Notes: a model not told the origin generated them from the sequence alone. A stretch of DNA of 64,000 nt from JAAZHD01 sp012510895 (GCA_050951465.1 JBMNJC010000026.1:1-64000), one strand, 5' to 3'; counted from the first letter of the stretch, positions 28,101-36,688 are shown. Program-made: numbers and translations.

Positions 28101-28605
28101 GGAGAGACTCATCAAAAACCTTTGCAAAAATGAATGAATGTCCTGCATAAGAGCCGGACAGGCAGTCTTCAGACAATTTCACACGCACATCTTCATATTC
28201 ACCGCATTTAATCTCAACACCAGGAATATGAATGGAATAAACTTCTTCGGTACGAAAGCCTTTTACTTTTTCCAGAACAACTGTCAATTCCTTTTCCGGT
28301 GCAAAGTATTTAAAACTCAGCTGATATCCTGTACGCTTTATTTCATTATAAGCAAAAATCAGACTCCACTGGTACGGACCGCCGGAATCCATAAACTTGG
28401 GAAAGAAAGCAAAAGAAAGTTCCGCCGCAAACTCATTGAGCTCCGGTGTCGCAAAGATATATTTGTTTCCCGGACACTGGATGGAAAATCCCCGTGAATC
28501 GACAGCCCCATTTATATGGGGGAGTGCACTGGAACGCTCTGCTGTCAAGGAATAAGGCCGGTTAAGTTCATCGCATACCATAAAATTGTCGTAAAAACGA
28601 TACAT
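25126..28605 (-). CDS. Large uncharacterised protein, predicted GH42-like glycoside hydrolase
   Basis: A 1159-residue protein without signal peptide. Residues 1-500 look like beta-sandwich modules, residues about 505-860 like a TIM barrel rich in Trp/Tyr/His, residues about 860-975 like the flavodoxin-type trimerisation domain of GH42 beta-galactosidases (VIVLPSLCNIS, then GGVALVAAG), and the rest is a C-terminal beta domain. I cannot place the two catalytic glutamates by eye. It follows the HpaI-type aldolase gene on the same strand. The family is unknown to me; the glycosidase call rests on layout and should be treated as inference. Confidence 0.6.
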   Translation of the reverse strand: MYRFYDNFMVCDELNRPYSLTAERSSALPHINGAVDSRGFSIQCPGNKYIFATPELNEFAAELSFAFFPKFMDSGGPYQWSLIFAYNEIKRTGYQLSFKYFAPEKELTVVLEKVKGFRTEEVYSIHIPGVEIKCGEYEDVRVKLSEDCLSGSYAGHSFIFAKVFDESLRGSLGLSRGAFIGEVVFRYVSIVSDEIPAYKEIIPRRVMEIPPYNGGQLPYRFGISVLRYENGKHIVHYDFDGGLSDRPLLPKLNGQYLVGMDSFTEPYIRLADAKTNIKIFLHTGVLSILDINVHWDFLKEYFECADLPISLTAYIDGLPEDPYIIFGYTFAESRNFQTVSGGPTEYVYDLNGNLIYMGESLESLSVTIDSGGDKKIVSMIPKDIPRYEDAVLHAVNNHYFFDDEQIRFDLVIRTPFEASYNVKAWLEDAYFTKLTDLTPVAVPCESDFPKLGLYRSIFRVTGEPLSLGVYHVAFEIWSGAEPVRTERAAFEVFDDDETHSPQKASGLPYLYSKCNEMRYLEHDVLDFLSPLRSYNAIHYYSMAGTMYADAGTKLQIWRLFRLYRREWLCGLSGREVQYPHWSHWTEAVKNASHVEYSRRKITPDTTSRNMGISRYDMFKYETYNNAEMLKLVDEYLSQRPEFSEKLPDITKDFNREKYRLFLKTCCADWLRWFAKKNIVKTKETFDEIRAINPNVKFSGYSPYPIYAMPIATHHTLIWYGYEPGEEFAREVSSGVAQFEDYPYSCSYPTHRGALAAAALRLWCPNLNLTPELYRGSRGGCPDGLVGYANPPYGKYWMPPYFQSTQILEYAFATPVLNEKGFDYWRSYGAMFADPNPQKTLPEFLIRWKGLLEHKPAKPLKAMVFITDYPDRDERIDPEFEDVHGWTMYYNISEANQCHLYAAAREIGLNAPIMTRFSCLSQINADMTDVIVLPSLCNISESQRAALRKLYAGGVALVAAGSVEGLEDLFGVRYSPRTARFHRICSAGGGSELVHPVDAEFRYIPDGAEVLVYGDGENTEILLRHNRTLLLNTAAPYVGIDTFMDRVQYGRAGISELFKDECGKALKYLSSPRISANCGLSAFIDENETHNIVLFDYSPMRQIDVKTRVTEYKVKIHGDYYTDAYCRHSEFPIYLHRENGYVRSISVKLRPQENMLITLK

Positions 28606-28664
28606 AGTTTTCTATTTTCCTTTTTCTTCTTCTCTGTAGGATTTAATGGCTTCGGCAACCAACT

Positions 28665-29423
28665 TTATAAGCCTTTTATTTTACTGACTGCTTTTGCATA
28701 TCCCTTTTCCATATAGATTAAGTCACAGGCTGTCCAAAGTAAGTTAATGCCTTTGCCATACCAATACTCGGCGTCCTTCTCATCATTGCAGTAAATTCCG
28801 CAGGATTTCCCTTTGCTGTCACAGATCTTTATTATCTCTTCAATCTGCTCCATAATGGCACTGCTTCTTAATTCCAATGGAGTGTTAACCATAATTGACA
28901 AATCATACGGCCCTATAATAACGCCGGCTATGTCATCGCCGTATTTTTCAAGCATTTGGGGCAGGGTTTCAACACCCTTGGGGGATTCTATCTGAATAAA
29001 CAAAAGACGGTTATGATTGATATCATCAAATGTCTCATTTTTTCTGAAAACCGGTCCGCCTGCAAAGCCCTTTTTGCCGTAAGGGTGAAAGCGCAGCGCT
29101 TCCACAGCCGTTTTAACCTGTTCCAGGGATTCAGTGCGGGGCAGCATAATGCCATCAGCTCCAAAATCCACCGGTTTAGCTATCAGGTGGTAGAGGGAAT
29201 CCTGCACTCTTACAACAGTGGTTATGTCAACTAAACGGCAAAGGTTAAACAGGGACACTGCCAATTCAGTATTAAATGGGCCGTGCTCAAAATCAAAAAC
29301 AATGAAATCAGGTTCCTGCGAAGCCAATACCGATAAAACATTATGGAGCGGTATTGACATGGTTACACCGAAAATTTTTTCCCGCTTTTTCAGCTTATCT
29401 TTTAAGAGATCAAGACGATTCAA
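28665..29423 (-). CDS. HpcH/HpaI family aldolase
   Basis: A 252-residue class II pyruvate-type aldolase. It shows FDFEHGPFN (general base region), TTVVRVQD (Arg), GIMLPRTES and the metal ligands in IQIESPKG and IGPYDLS. The family cleaves 2-keto-3-deoxy or 4-hydroxy-2-keto acids to pyruvate plus an aldehyde. Start TTG 29423 overlaps the creatininase gene by 14 nt. A reading frame shifted by one base at AAAATAAAAGG continues to 28612 with coding-like sequence (KLVAEAIKSYREEEKGK), so the 3' end may carry an indel. Confidence 0.82.
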   Translation of the reverse strand: MNRLDLLKDKLKKREKIFGVTMSIPLHNVLSVLASQEPDFIVFDFEHGPFNTELAVSLFNLCRLVDITTVVRVQDSLYHLIAKPVDFGADGIMLPRTESLEQVKTAVEALRFHPYGKKGFAGGPVFRKNETFDDINHNRLLFIQIESPKGVETLPQMLEKYGDDIAGVIIGPYDLSIMVNTPLELRSSAIMEQIEEIIKICDSKGKSCGIYCNDEKDAEYWYGKGINLLWTACDLIYMEKGYAKAVSKIKGL

Positions 29424-30198
29424 TTTCTATCCCTTCTTTCCGCAGTTGGTCGCGGACATCGCGTTCCAACCTGTCTATTGTCTGCTTTATATACCAGGCT
29501 CCCCGCTCTGCGTTGGCATTTCTGGGATCACCTACCACTCCTGTATCCGAAAGGGCGGTAACTCCCTGTTCAAAAAACTTATTTAGGGTTTTTTCATCCA
29601 GTTTCCCGACAAAACCCTGCTTTGCCTGGCTCATTCTTGCGTACCGGGGTGCCAGATGCAGCATTTCTGAGGTTTCCCTGTCATCAGCATGTCCCCCGCA
29701 GGCTCCCATCGGAAGGCCGGCCAGCTTTGTAATATGTTCCAGTTCATCAATTGTCGGCACTTCCACAGTCGCAATAATAGTTGTATCCTTAAATTTCCTT
29801 CTGAGCTCAGGCACCAGTTTCAGAATTGTCTGTGTATTGCCTCCATGGGCCGACATCAGGATTATGATTTCAAAACCATGACGGACATAAGACGTAATAT
29901 AATCTTCTATAAGTGCGGCAAAGGTTTCAGGCCTCAAGGTCAGAGTGCCAGGAAATGACATGTGATGGGATGAGAGTCCGGGCCGGATAACCGGGGCCAC
30001 CAGGGCATTACCAAGCTTTAGCGCCAGCGCATATGCAGCATTTGCACCAAGCAGCGCATCAGTGATTAAGGTCAGGTGGGGGCCATGCTGCTCTATTGAG
30101 GCTGCCGGTATAATAACAATACGCATGCCCTTATCCAGGGCTTCCCTGACTTCCGGCCAGGTCATTTCTTCAAGTATTATCCTCTTTTTTTCGGACAT
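29410..30198 (-). CDS. Creatininase family amidohydrolase
   Basis: A 262-residue metal-dependent amidase with the family motifs ASIEQHGPHL (Glu and His ligands), TDALLGAN, GLSSHHMSFPGT and SAHGGNTQT. Relatives open creatinine, mycofactocin precursor peptide or formamidopyrimidine rings. The gene overlaps the aldolase gene by 14 nt and sits 20 bp from the amidohydrolase-2 gene, so the three are one transcript. The ring or amide it acts on is unknown. Confidence 0.85.
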   Translation of the reverse strand: MSEKKRIILEEMTWPEVREALDKGMRIVIIPAASIEQHGPHLTLITDALLGANAAYALALKLGNALVAPVIRPGLSSHHMSFPGTLTLRPETFAALIEDYITSYVRHGFEIIILMSAHGGNTQTILKLVPELRRKFKDTTIIATVEVPTIDELEHITKLAGLPMGACGGHADDRETSEMLHLAPRYARMSQAKQGFVGKLDEKTLNKFFEQGVTALSDTGVVGDPRNANAERGAWYIKQTIDRLERDVRDQLRKEGIEIESS

Positions 30199-30218
30199 TC
30201 ATATTACACTTCCTTTAT

Positions 30219-31049
30219 TTAAACATTGTCCAGCTTATATGTTCCCACAGCATTCTGTGACATAACCTTTTCTATGCTTTCCGACGACTTGACTCTTAAG
30301 AATTCTTCCACAAGCTCAACTGCATACCTGTATTCTCCTTTAAGTTCCAGTACAGGCCAGTCTGAGCCGAAAATCAAACGGTCCTCTCCGAAATACTTCC
30401 AGTTGGCCTCCAAGACCGGTAAATAGTAATCCAGGCTGACAGGTGCGGGAACATCTTTGGAAAGACAGATTATGGCAGACAATTTCATAAACACATTATC
30501 GAAGGATGACATTTCTTTTAGAAATTCAGTATAATTCTCGGGGACTTCCCTACCGTTAATTTCTATACAGCCCAGATGATCGATTACAAACCGGACATCC
30601 GGATTTTCAGATATAAGCCCGGTTAATTGTGAAAGTTCATAATATCTGCCGTGAAGTTCAACTATATTTGCCTTTTTACCTGAAAGGTAAGCAATATTAT
30701 TTCTTGCCTCATTTGCGCAGCCTTTTGAGCTGCTGAACCTATACCTTAAGCCCCGAAACTTGGAGTACCGGGCAAACTCATCGTAGATTCTTTTAAACTC
30801 AGGAGATTCAGAGTCTATATACGCAATATAAGCCAGGACTGCTTCTTCATCTTTAAGCGTCTCCAGCATATACAAATTATTTTCTTCTTCAACTGCACAT
30901 TCGACAACAACCGCCCTGGTTACGCCTTGTTTTTCTGCTGCTTCCAGGAAATCAGCCGCAGAAACCTTTCTGTAAAGAGCTGACCCCGGCTGGGGCCAGC
31001 TCAGGTTTTGGGCAGGGTCATACAAATGAATATGGGTATCTATTTTCAT
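30219..31049 (-). CDS. Amidohydrolase-2 family protein (lactonase-like)
   Basis: A 276-residue TIM barrel with IDTHIHLYDP at the N terminus (HxH metal site), FVIDHLG in the middle and FGSDWPV near the C terminus, the pattern of L-fuconolactonase and 2-pyrone-4,6-dicarboxylate hydrolase relatives. In a pathway with a 2-hydroxyacid dehydrogenase and a keto-acid aldolase, a sugar-lactone hydrolase would fit well; this is inference. Confidence 0.83.
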   Translation of the reverse strand: MKIDTHIHLYDPAQNLSWPQPGSALYRKVSAADFLEAAEKQGVTRAVVVECAVEEENNLYMLETLKDEEAVLAYIAYIDSESPEFKRIYDEFARYSKFRGLRYRFSSSKGCANEARNNIAYLSGKKANIVELHGRYYELSQLTGLISENPDVRFVIDHLGCIEINGREVPENYTEFLKEMSSFDNVFMKLSAIICLSKDVPAPVSLDYYLPVLEANWKYFGEDRLIFGSDWPVLELKGEYRYAVELVEEFLRVKSSESIEKVMSQNAVGTYKLDNV

Positions 31050-31121
31050 CTGTTCTCCCCTTCCTTATTTTCATGTTTCTTGTAAACCGTTTCAGGAATG
31101 CTTTCACAATACATTTAATAT

Positions 31122-33206
31122 TTATACAAAAGGATCCGTTAAGACAGGCTGATAAGCATACCTCTTAAGCTCAACATCTATTGTGATAAGGCAGCGGGGA
31201 TGAAGAGTCAGCGACAGCCATTTTCCGTCGATATTATGACGCTCTCCGTTAAGGTAAAAAGCACGCAGTTCATGCTCGGCATATGCCCCTCCCTGTACTA
31301 TGATTTCGCGTATATCCTTATCCGAAAGGTTGCACAGGGTAAGTTCAGCCCTGCTTAAACCTGTTTCGGAATCATAGCTTTGTTTTCCTACCAGAACCGC
31401 CACATCCTCAGGCAGGCCGGGGCGTTTTCTCTGCCCGTCGAAATGACGGAAAGCCGCCGCAAACAAACCGCCGTTATAAATAGGCATTACTGATCCCATG
31501 GTCAGGCTAACCATGGCTTCAGCCGACAGGGGAGTGCGGTACAAAAGATATGTCTGATGATAGGAATGGGCTACGGATTGGTGGAATTTAAGCCCCCATT
31601 TGTCATGTAGTTCTTTGGTGATGAGCTCAAGCTGCTTCCATTCTTCTTCCGTGCCCGGACGGTATCCGTACGGCGCAGGTTTTCCTGCCCGTTCTCCGTC
31701 CAGAATCTCCTGCTGTTTATGATAAAGGTCAATTGAGTGTTCCAGAATATCAACAGGAAAATCAGGATATTTACCCATTTGATATGCAATAAATGCAGTA
31801 TCCTGACCGCCCTTGTATTTTTTACTTATTGCACGGGGCGTAACTTCATGAAGATATTCGGGGATAATCCGCAGAGCTAACTCTGCATCAGAATCTGAGA
31901 ATGTCGATGTGAAAATATGTCCCAGGTGAGCAGGATTCCCTTTTCCGAATTCATAAAAACCGTTAATCTGCTTGAAGCGCACCATGCCAGGCTCCTTGGT
32001 TACCCGGTCCGGACGGGTCATGGGAGTATCCTCCGGTGCATAGTACTCTATAATTGACCCATGCTCCGCATATTTGTGGGGGAATAAAAGCTCTCCGTAT
32101 TTGCCTGTGATTCCGTAGTTATCAACCAGGTATTTATACAGGTCACGGGCCCAGTCGAGCGCCTTCGGATTTCCATTGAGCAATCTTTCATTTTCCCCGC
32201 CGATGATCAGGGCATCTTCTATAAAGTAGTAGCCGTGTGGATGTGTCCAGCCATAGGTGCCGCCATAGAAACGCCCATGCATGGTTTCACCCACAATGCC
32301 GTGAGGTCCGCAGTTATCGGGAACCAGGCCGTCCATGCCGGATGCACGATACCGCCAGGCTGAAACATAGTTCAGAACAAAATCCTTATAACGATTAGAA
32401 CCGGTGTACATATATGCCTTCATGGCTAACGAGGTAGACATGAGATTTGTGATGGTGTCAGCATGTTTCAGGCGTTTGCCGTATATAATTCCGTACAGTT
32501 TTGCGTTTTCAGGTTTCTTTAAATCGAGAAGCGTGGTTACTCCGGGGACATCATAAAAAGCCAAACCGTATGTGTCCATCCAGGTTGCGTAATAATATGG
32601 TTTGCCGAAGCGTTCAAATGCAGGTCCGTTAGAACCAAATTCTGAGGTCTTAAATACGCAGTAGTAGGGATCATAATTGCTCTCAAATCCCGCAGGATTT
32701 TCACCGATCAGATATTCAGCAAAACGCAGGACCCGATCCCGGGTTTTTGCATTATGGGGATCTGCCAGGGCCAAGTAATACAGAAACATGGATCCTTCAG
32801 CAATATGCATCCAGTTGTTTTCCGGGTACCATTCGTCCACAAGCATTGTGTCCCGGCCGGTCTTTTTCACAATCTCGGAATCGCTGCCGATGCTCAGGCG
32901 TTTATACCTGGAAAACTGCCTGGTTAAAGCATCATACTGGCGATGAGAATACTCGAGCAGATGGTCTCCGCCGCCTAGCAGATACATCAACGGAAAGCTT
33001 GAGAAGCCTTCAAATGCGTTATCCACGTTGCTTTGGAAGTCAGGCACGCTTTCAGGCCAAATGATTTCACCTTCAGGAGTAAGATAATCAGCAAGCATGT
33101 CCGGTGCCCGGTTTGCAAGTTCCAAGTATTCCCGCTCCAGGATTGCCCATCTGGGAATTTCACTGCATGGGCTGTTAAATGTAAAACGTGTAATTTTTTT
33201 ACTCAA
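31122..33206 (-). CDS. Uncharacterised protein with predicted alpha/alpha-barrel fold
   Basis: The start is taken as TTG 33206 (MSKKITRF, 694 residues), 6 nt behind AGAGGTG; it overlaps the end of the AKR gene. Residues about 30-560 are helical with repeated aromatic and His-rich segments (DEWYPENNWMHIAEGS, YGGTYGWTHPHGYYF), as in (alpha/alpha)6 glycosidases, epimerases and lyases, and the last about 100 residues form a beta-sandwich. No signal peptide. I recognise no family with certainty. Its setting suggests an intracellular glycan hydrolase or lyase. Confidence 0.6.
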   Translation of the reverse strand: MSKKITRFTFNSPCSEIPRWAILEREYLELANRAPDMLADYLTPEGEIIWPESVPDFQSNVDNAFEGFSSFPLMYLLGGGDHLLEYSHRQYDALTRQFSRYKRLSIGSDSEIVKKTGRDTMLVDEWYPENNWMHIAEGSMFLYYLALADPHNAKTRDRVLRFAEYLIGENPAGFESNYDPYYCVFKTSEFGSNGPAFERFGKPYYYATWMDTYGLAFYDVPGVTTLLDLKKPENAKLYGIIYGKRLKHADTITNLMSTSLAMKAYMYTGSNRYKDFVLNYVSAWRYRASGMDGLVPDNCGPHGIVGETMHGRFYGGTYGWTHPHGYYFIEDALIIGGENERLLNGNPKALDWARDLYKYLVDNYGITGKYGELLFPHKYAEHGSIIEYYAPEDTPMTRPDRVTKEPGMVRFKQINGFYEFGKGNPAHLGHIFTSTFSDSDAELALRIIPEYLHEVTPRAISKKYKGGQDTAFIAYQMGKYPDFPVDILEHSIDLYHKQQEILDGERAGKPAPYGYRPGTEEEWKQLELITKELHDKWGLKFHQSVAHSYHQTYLLYRTPLSAEAMVSLTMGSVMPIYNGGLFAAAFRHFDGQRKRPGLPEDVAVLVGKQSYDSETGLSRAELTLCNLSDKDIREIIVQGGAYAEHELRAFYLNGERHNIDGKWLSLTLHPRCLITIDVELKRYAYQPVLTDPFV

Positions 33207-34167
33207 TATAAACACCTCTATCTGGCTTAAGATATGACAGCTGCCCCGGCGTCAGATCTATGTCCAGACTGCCGAGGCAGTCAATCAACTGTTCCGGGGT
33301 TCTGGGACCTATGATGGGAAAAACAGGGAATCCATAAGGCTGGGACAAGAGCCATGCAATCTGCAGCTGGGCACCGGTATACCCAGTTTCAGATGCCAAA
33401 GCCGCCAGCCGCCTGGCTATCTCCATATTATAAGGTGTTAAATAGGCAGTTCTGCCATATTGGGATAATCTTTCAATGCCGTCTTCTTCCATCATCTTTG
33501 TCAGTGCGCCTGCCGCCAGGGGAGAATAGGCACCAACCGCCATCTGAGTTTTCCGGTGATAAGCCGCAAAGGATTCATCAAGCCATTTGGTCGACCTGTC
33601 TTTATTTGGAATGCTGCGTCTAGCAAGATTCATTTCAATTTCATTCATGCAAAAGCCTTTGTACCCTTTCTTTTTTGCTATGGAATCAGCTTCCGTCATG
33701 CGTTCCACCGACCAGTTGGAACATCCGTAGTATAGTATCTTGCCGGCCTGCCGTATCTCTTCCATGGTGTCAAGAATCGATTCCACCGGAATGTCCGGAT
33801 CATCAATATGAAGCAGGGCAAATTCAATATAATCGTATCCTATGCGGGACAGGGTTTCATTAATATCTTCATGCAGTTCATGAGGTCTCATGGCTCTGGA
33901 ATTGGGATTTGTAAGATCTTCTCCGATTTTCGATGTGATAACCATTTCATCCCTGACACCTCGTGAGCGCATCCAGCGTCCTATGGTCTGCTCGGAAAGC
34001 CCTCTTCCGTATTCATGGGCAGTATTCAAAAAACGGCCGCCGCGTTCATAATATATATCAAGGAGGTAGAATGAATCAGATTCACTTTCGCGGGAGCCGT
34101 AATAAGCGCAGCCAAGACAAAGACATGATACAGGAAAGGAAACACCAGGAAGCTGTATCTTTTTCAT
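33199..34167 (-). CDS. Aldo/keto reductase-like protein with altered catalytic tetrad
   Basis: A 322-residue AKR-fold protein. Tyr53 (AHEYG), Lys80 (ITSKIG) and His120 (LLHID) are present, but the tetrad Asp is Asn48 (FLNTA). The C-terminal PIIGPRTPEQL segment is the cofactor loop. AKR enzymes normally use the Asp to tune the Lys/Tyr pair, so activity may be low or changed. ATG start behind GGAGG; the stop overlaps the start of the 694-residue gene. Confidence 0.8.
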   Translation of the reverse strand: MKKIQLPGVSFPVSCLCLGCAYYGSRESESDSFYLLDIYYERGGRFLNTAHEYGRGLSEQTIGRWMRSRGVRDEMVITSKIGEDLTNPNSRAMRPHELHEDINETLSRIGYDYIEFALLHIDDPDIPVESILDTMEEIRQAGKILYYGCSNWSVERMTEADSIAKKKGYKGFCMNEIEMNLARRSIPNKDRSTKWLDESFAAYHRKTQMAVGAYSPLAAGALTKMMEEDGIERLSQYGRTAYLTPYNMEIARRLAALASETGYTGAQLQIAWLLSQPYGFPVFPIIGPRTPEQLIDCLGSLDIDLTPGQLSYLKPDRGVYIE

Positions 34168-34297
34168 AGGTATCCTCCTCAGTATGGTAAATATGACATG
34201 CTGCAGTATAGATATGCTTATATTTCTTCAATAAACCTATAAAATAATCCAGATACAATGAATAGGACAGCCAGAATAAATGCGATAGACAAACAGC

Positions 34298-34320
34298 AAA
34301 AGTGATAGTGATAGTGATAG
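34298..34320. repeat. Short tandem repeat (GTGATA)n
   Basis: Three GTGATA units and a partial one lie directly next to the stop codon of the methyltransferase gene. It is a small microsatellite; no function is visible. Confidence 0.6.
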
Positions 34321-34788
34321 TTACAATACCCCTTCCAGTTGCAGCAGATACCGTTTTATGTCCAGACCTCCCCCATAGCCCACCAGTTTTCCGTCTGAAC
34401 CAATAACACGGTGGCAGGGAATGATAATTCCTATCGGGTTTCTATTATTAGCCATCCCAACTGCCCGGCAAGCTTTTTCATTTCCTGTCTGCCTGGCTAT
34501 ATCCTTGTAAGACCTCACCTGTCCGTATGGAATAGTTAGCAGGGCTTTCCATACCTTCTGCTGAAAGGAAGTGCCTTCAAAGGCAAGGGAAAGATCGAAG
34601 ATTTTCCTGCTGCCGCTGAAATACTCCATAAGCTGTTTATAAGCAGATTTTAACAGTTCAGTTTCATTTATTATATATTCCGTGAGGGGAGAATCCTCCC
34701 CAAAAAATAAATCGGTAATTGCCCTTCCATTATCGGCCAGGCCGATTTTTCCTACAGGAGTTTCATAAAAGTATAAATTCTTGGCCAT
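34321..34788 (-). CDS. ogt: Methylated-DNA--protein-cysteine methyltransferase
   Basis: A 155-residue suicide DNA repair enzyme. The acceptor motif IIPCHRVIG has Cys125, preceded by the DNA-binding helix block (TIPYGQVRSYKDIA, CRAVGMANNRNP) and followed by GGLDIKRYLLQLE. It removes O6-alkyl groups from guanine. Length and motifs are complete. It sits inside the second catabolic locus but is not related in function. Confidence 0.93.
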   Translation of the reverse strand: MAKNLYFYETPVGKIGLADNGRAITDLFFGEDSPLTEYIINETELLKSAYKQLMEYFSGSRKIFDLSLAFEGTSFQQKVWKALLTIPYGQVRSYKDIARQTGNEKACRAVGMANNRNPIGIIIPCHRVIGSDGKLVGYGGGLDIKRYLLQLEGVL

Positions 34789-34850
34789 TCTAATATTTTC
34801 ATCCTTTTTAATGCTTTTAACCGTGTGAAAATAAAATCAGCCTTTTTCCA

Positions 34851-35615
34851 TCACTGCTTGTCCAGCCAGCTCCTTAGGACTTCTGCATCCTTTAAAAACT
34901 GCTCAGGTGAATTATCCTTCACAAATTCCAGCAGCAGATAACGATCGCCGGAAAGTCCTTTAAGAACTTCCAGATAAGAGGACCATTCTCCTTCTCCCTT
35001 TTCCAGGGGCAGCCTCTGCCTGTCAACCCAATGATAGGTATGAACATTTGCCAGCCAGGGAAGAACATCCTTAAGTCCTTCCAGCCTGCTGTTAAGGTGA
35101 TGATGGGGCAATGGCTGCCAGTAAGTTAGAATATTTGGATGATTAACCCGCTTTATCAGTTCCCGTGTTGACTCAAGGGTATCAGTCAAAGTTCCGCCGT
35201 GATATTCATAAGCAACCAAAACGCCTTCTTCCCTGGCCATATTACCTATCCTGACGGAATCCTCCACGACTCTGTCCCAGATTTCCTCATCTGCTTCCTC
35301 AGATCCAACCCTTCCGGCCCAAACGCGTATAATATTAGTCTGAAGTTCCAGAGCCGTTTCCAGGACCTCTTCGAAATAGGGGACATCTCCCTGCCCCTGC
35401 CAGCCTACACGGTAGTATGAGCCGAAGGCTGCAACGGACAGCCCTGCATCCCTGGTCATGTTTCCTATTTCCCGGGCAACATAGAGGTTTCCATGGGGCA
35501 CATGGATATCTCCTCCCCATTCAATTCCCTTAAGCCCTGACTTTTGAACCATGTCTATAATTTCTCTCGGAGGCAAATCTCTGAAGGTAATTGATACCAG
35601 TCCGCCGTACAGCAT
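34851..35615 (-). CDS. Sugar phosphate isomerase/epimerase-like TIM-barrel protein
   Basis: A 254-residue AP-endonuclease-2/xylose isomerase-like barrel: GLKGIEWGGDIHV at the N terminus, VAYEYHGGTLTDT with metal Glu and His, NVHTYHWV, and the late LLLEFVKD Glu. The group includes hydroxypyruvate isomerases, inosose dehydratases and sugar epimerases. Start ATG behind GGAAGGGGAG. Placed between Ogt and the 2-hydroxyacid dehydrogenase. Confidence 0.82.
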   Translation of the reverse strand: MLYGGLVSITFRDLPPREIIDMVQKSGLKGIEWGGDIHVPHGNLYVAREIGNMTRDAGLSVAAFGSYYRVGWQGQGDVPYFEEVLETALELQTNIIRVWAGRVGSEEADEEIWDRVVEDSVRIGNMAREEGVLVAYEYHGGTLTDTLESTRELIKRVNHPNILTYWQPLPHHHLNSRLEGLKDVLPWLANVHTYHWVDRQRLPLEKGEGEWSSYLEVLKGLSGDRYLLLEFVKDNSPEQFLKDAEVLRSWLDKQ

Positions 35616-35689
35616 AAAAAACTCCCCTTCCTTAACTAATATTTTAATCCTGTGTCTCAGTCAAACAAGGTTAAATCAATAATCCTTAA

Positions 35690-36688
35690 TCAAGCCAGTA
35701 TGGAAGCCCGGCTCTCAGTAATTTCCCATTTGAGTTCTTCGCCATTTAAATATCTTCTTAATTCTTCTACCATATATCTTCCCATCCTGTTGCATTCCTT
35801 GCCCAGAGAACCCGCAATATGAGGTGTTAAAACCACATTCGGCAAAGTGTACAAGGGGGAACCTGGTACCGGCGGCTCCGGCCAGGTAACATCCAGAATA
35901 GCCTGTATATCAGGACGCCTTTTTAACACTTCTATCATTTCCTTTTCCCGCACAACTGCACCCCGGGCGGTATTTATGAATACTCCGTACTTTTTCATGG
36001 ACTCAAAATGCGCACCGGTAATCATTCCTTCTGTTTCCGGCAGCCAGGGCGTATGCAGGGAGACCACATCCGAACGCTTAAACAGCTCTTCCAGTCCACA
36101 GAGCTCAACTCCCAGCTCTTCAGCCATTGCTTCATCCGCATAAGGATCATAGGCTATCACCTTTAAGTCGAAGGGCTTAAGAAGTCTGCATACATAACGG
36201 CCGATCATGCCAAGGGAAATTATACCGACTGTTCTGTTATAGGAACCTAAAACCCCTTCCCTGGAATCCGGATATTTGCCTTCCTTCTTAATAGACAGGG
36301 CAAAATGCCAGCCTCTCTTTAACGAAAAAAGTATCTGAGACAGTGTATATTCCGCAACCGGTATTCCATTGGCCGCATAGGCACTGGTAATGCGAACGCC
36401 TCTCTTCCAGAAAGCAGGCGATACAATTCCTTTGACGGATCCGGCGCCATAAAATACAATTTTCAGGTTGGGAGCAGCGGCTAAAAATTCCTCATCCACT
36501 TTCGGGCCGCCCCATCCTGAAAATATCAACTCTACATCCTTTAAAATTTCAGGGTTTTCCCGTACCTCGTCCGGAGTATGTACAGGTCCGATTATATCCA
36601 CCGCTTCCTCAATATCTTTTCGTTCTTCTTCCCCGTAAATCAAGTCATACGAGCGCTTAGAAAGCACGTATAAGGCTTTTTTCTTCAA
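35690..36688 (-). CDS. D-isomer-specific 2-hydroxyacid dehydrogenase
   Basis: A 332-residue enzyme with the NAD loop ISLGMIGRYVC, the acidic residue in AYDPY, catalytic Arg in NTARGAVV, Glu in DVTWPEPP and His in LTPHIAGS. All three active-site residues are present. It interconverts a 2-keto acid and a D-2-hydroxy acid using NAD(P). TTG start, 7 nt behind GGAGGG. It is the first gene of the 25-36.7 kb minus-strand series. Confidence 0.88.
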   Translation of the reverse strand: MKKKALYVLSKRSYDLIYGEEERKDIEEAVDIIGPVHTPDEVRENPEILKDVELIFSGWGGPKVDEEFLAAAPNLKIVFYGAGSVKGIVSPAFWKRGVRITSAYAANGIPVAEYTLSQILFSLKRGWHFALSIKKEGKYPDSREGVLGSYNRTVGIISLGMIGRYVCRLLKPFDLKVIAYDPYADEAMAEELGVELCGLEELFKRSDVVSLHTPWLPETEGMITGAHFESMKKYGVFINTARGAVVREKEMIEVLKRRPDIQAILDVTWPEPPVPGSPLYTLPNVVLTPHIAGSLGKECNRMGRYMVEELRRYLNGEELKWEITESRASILA

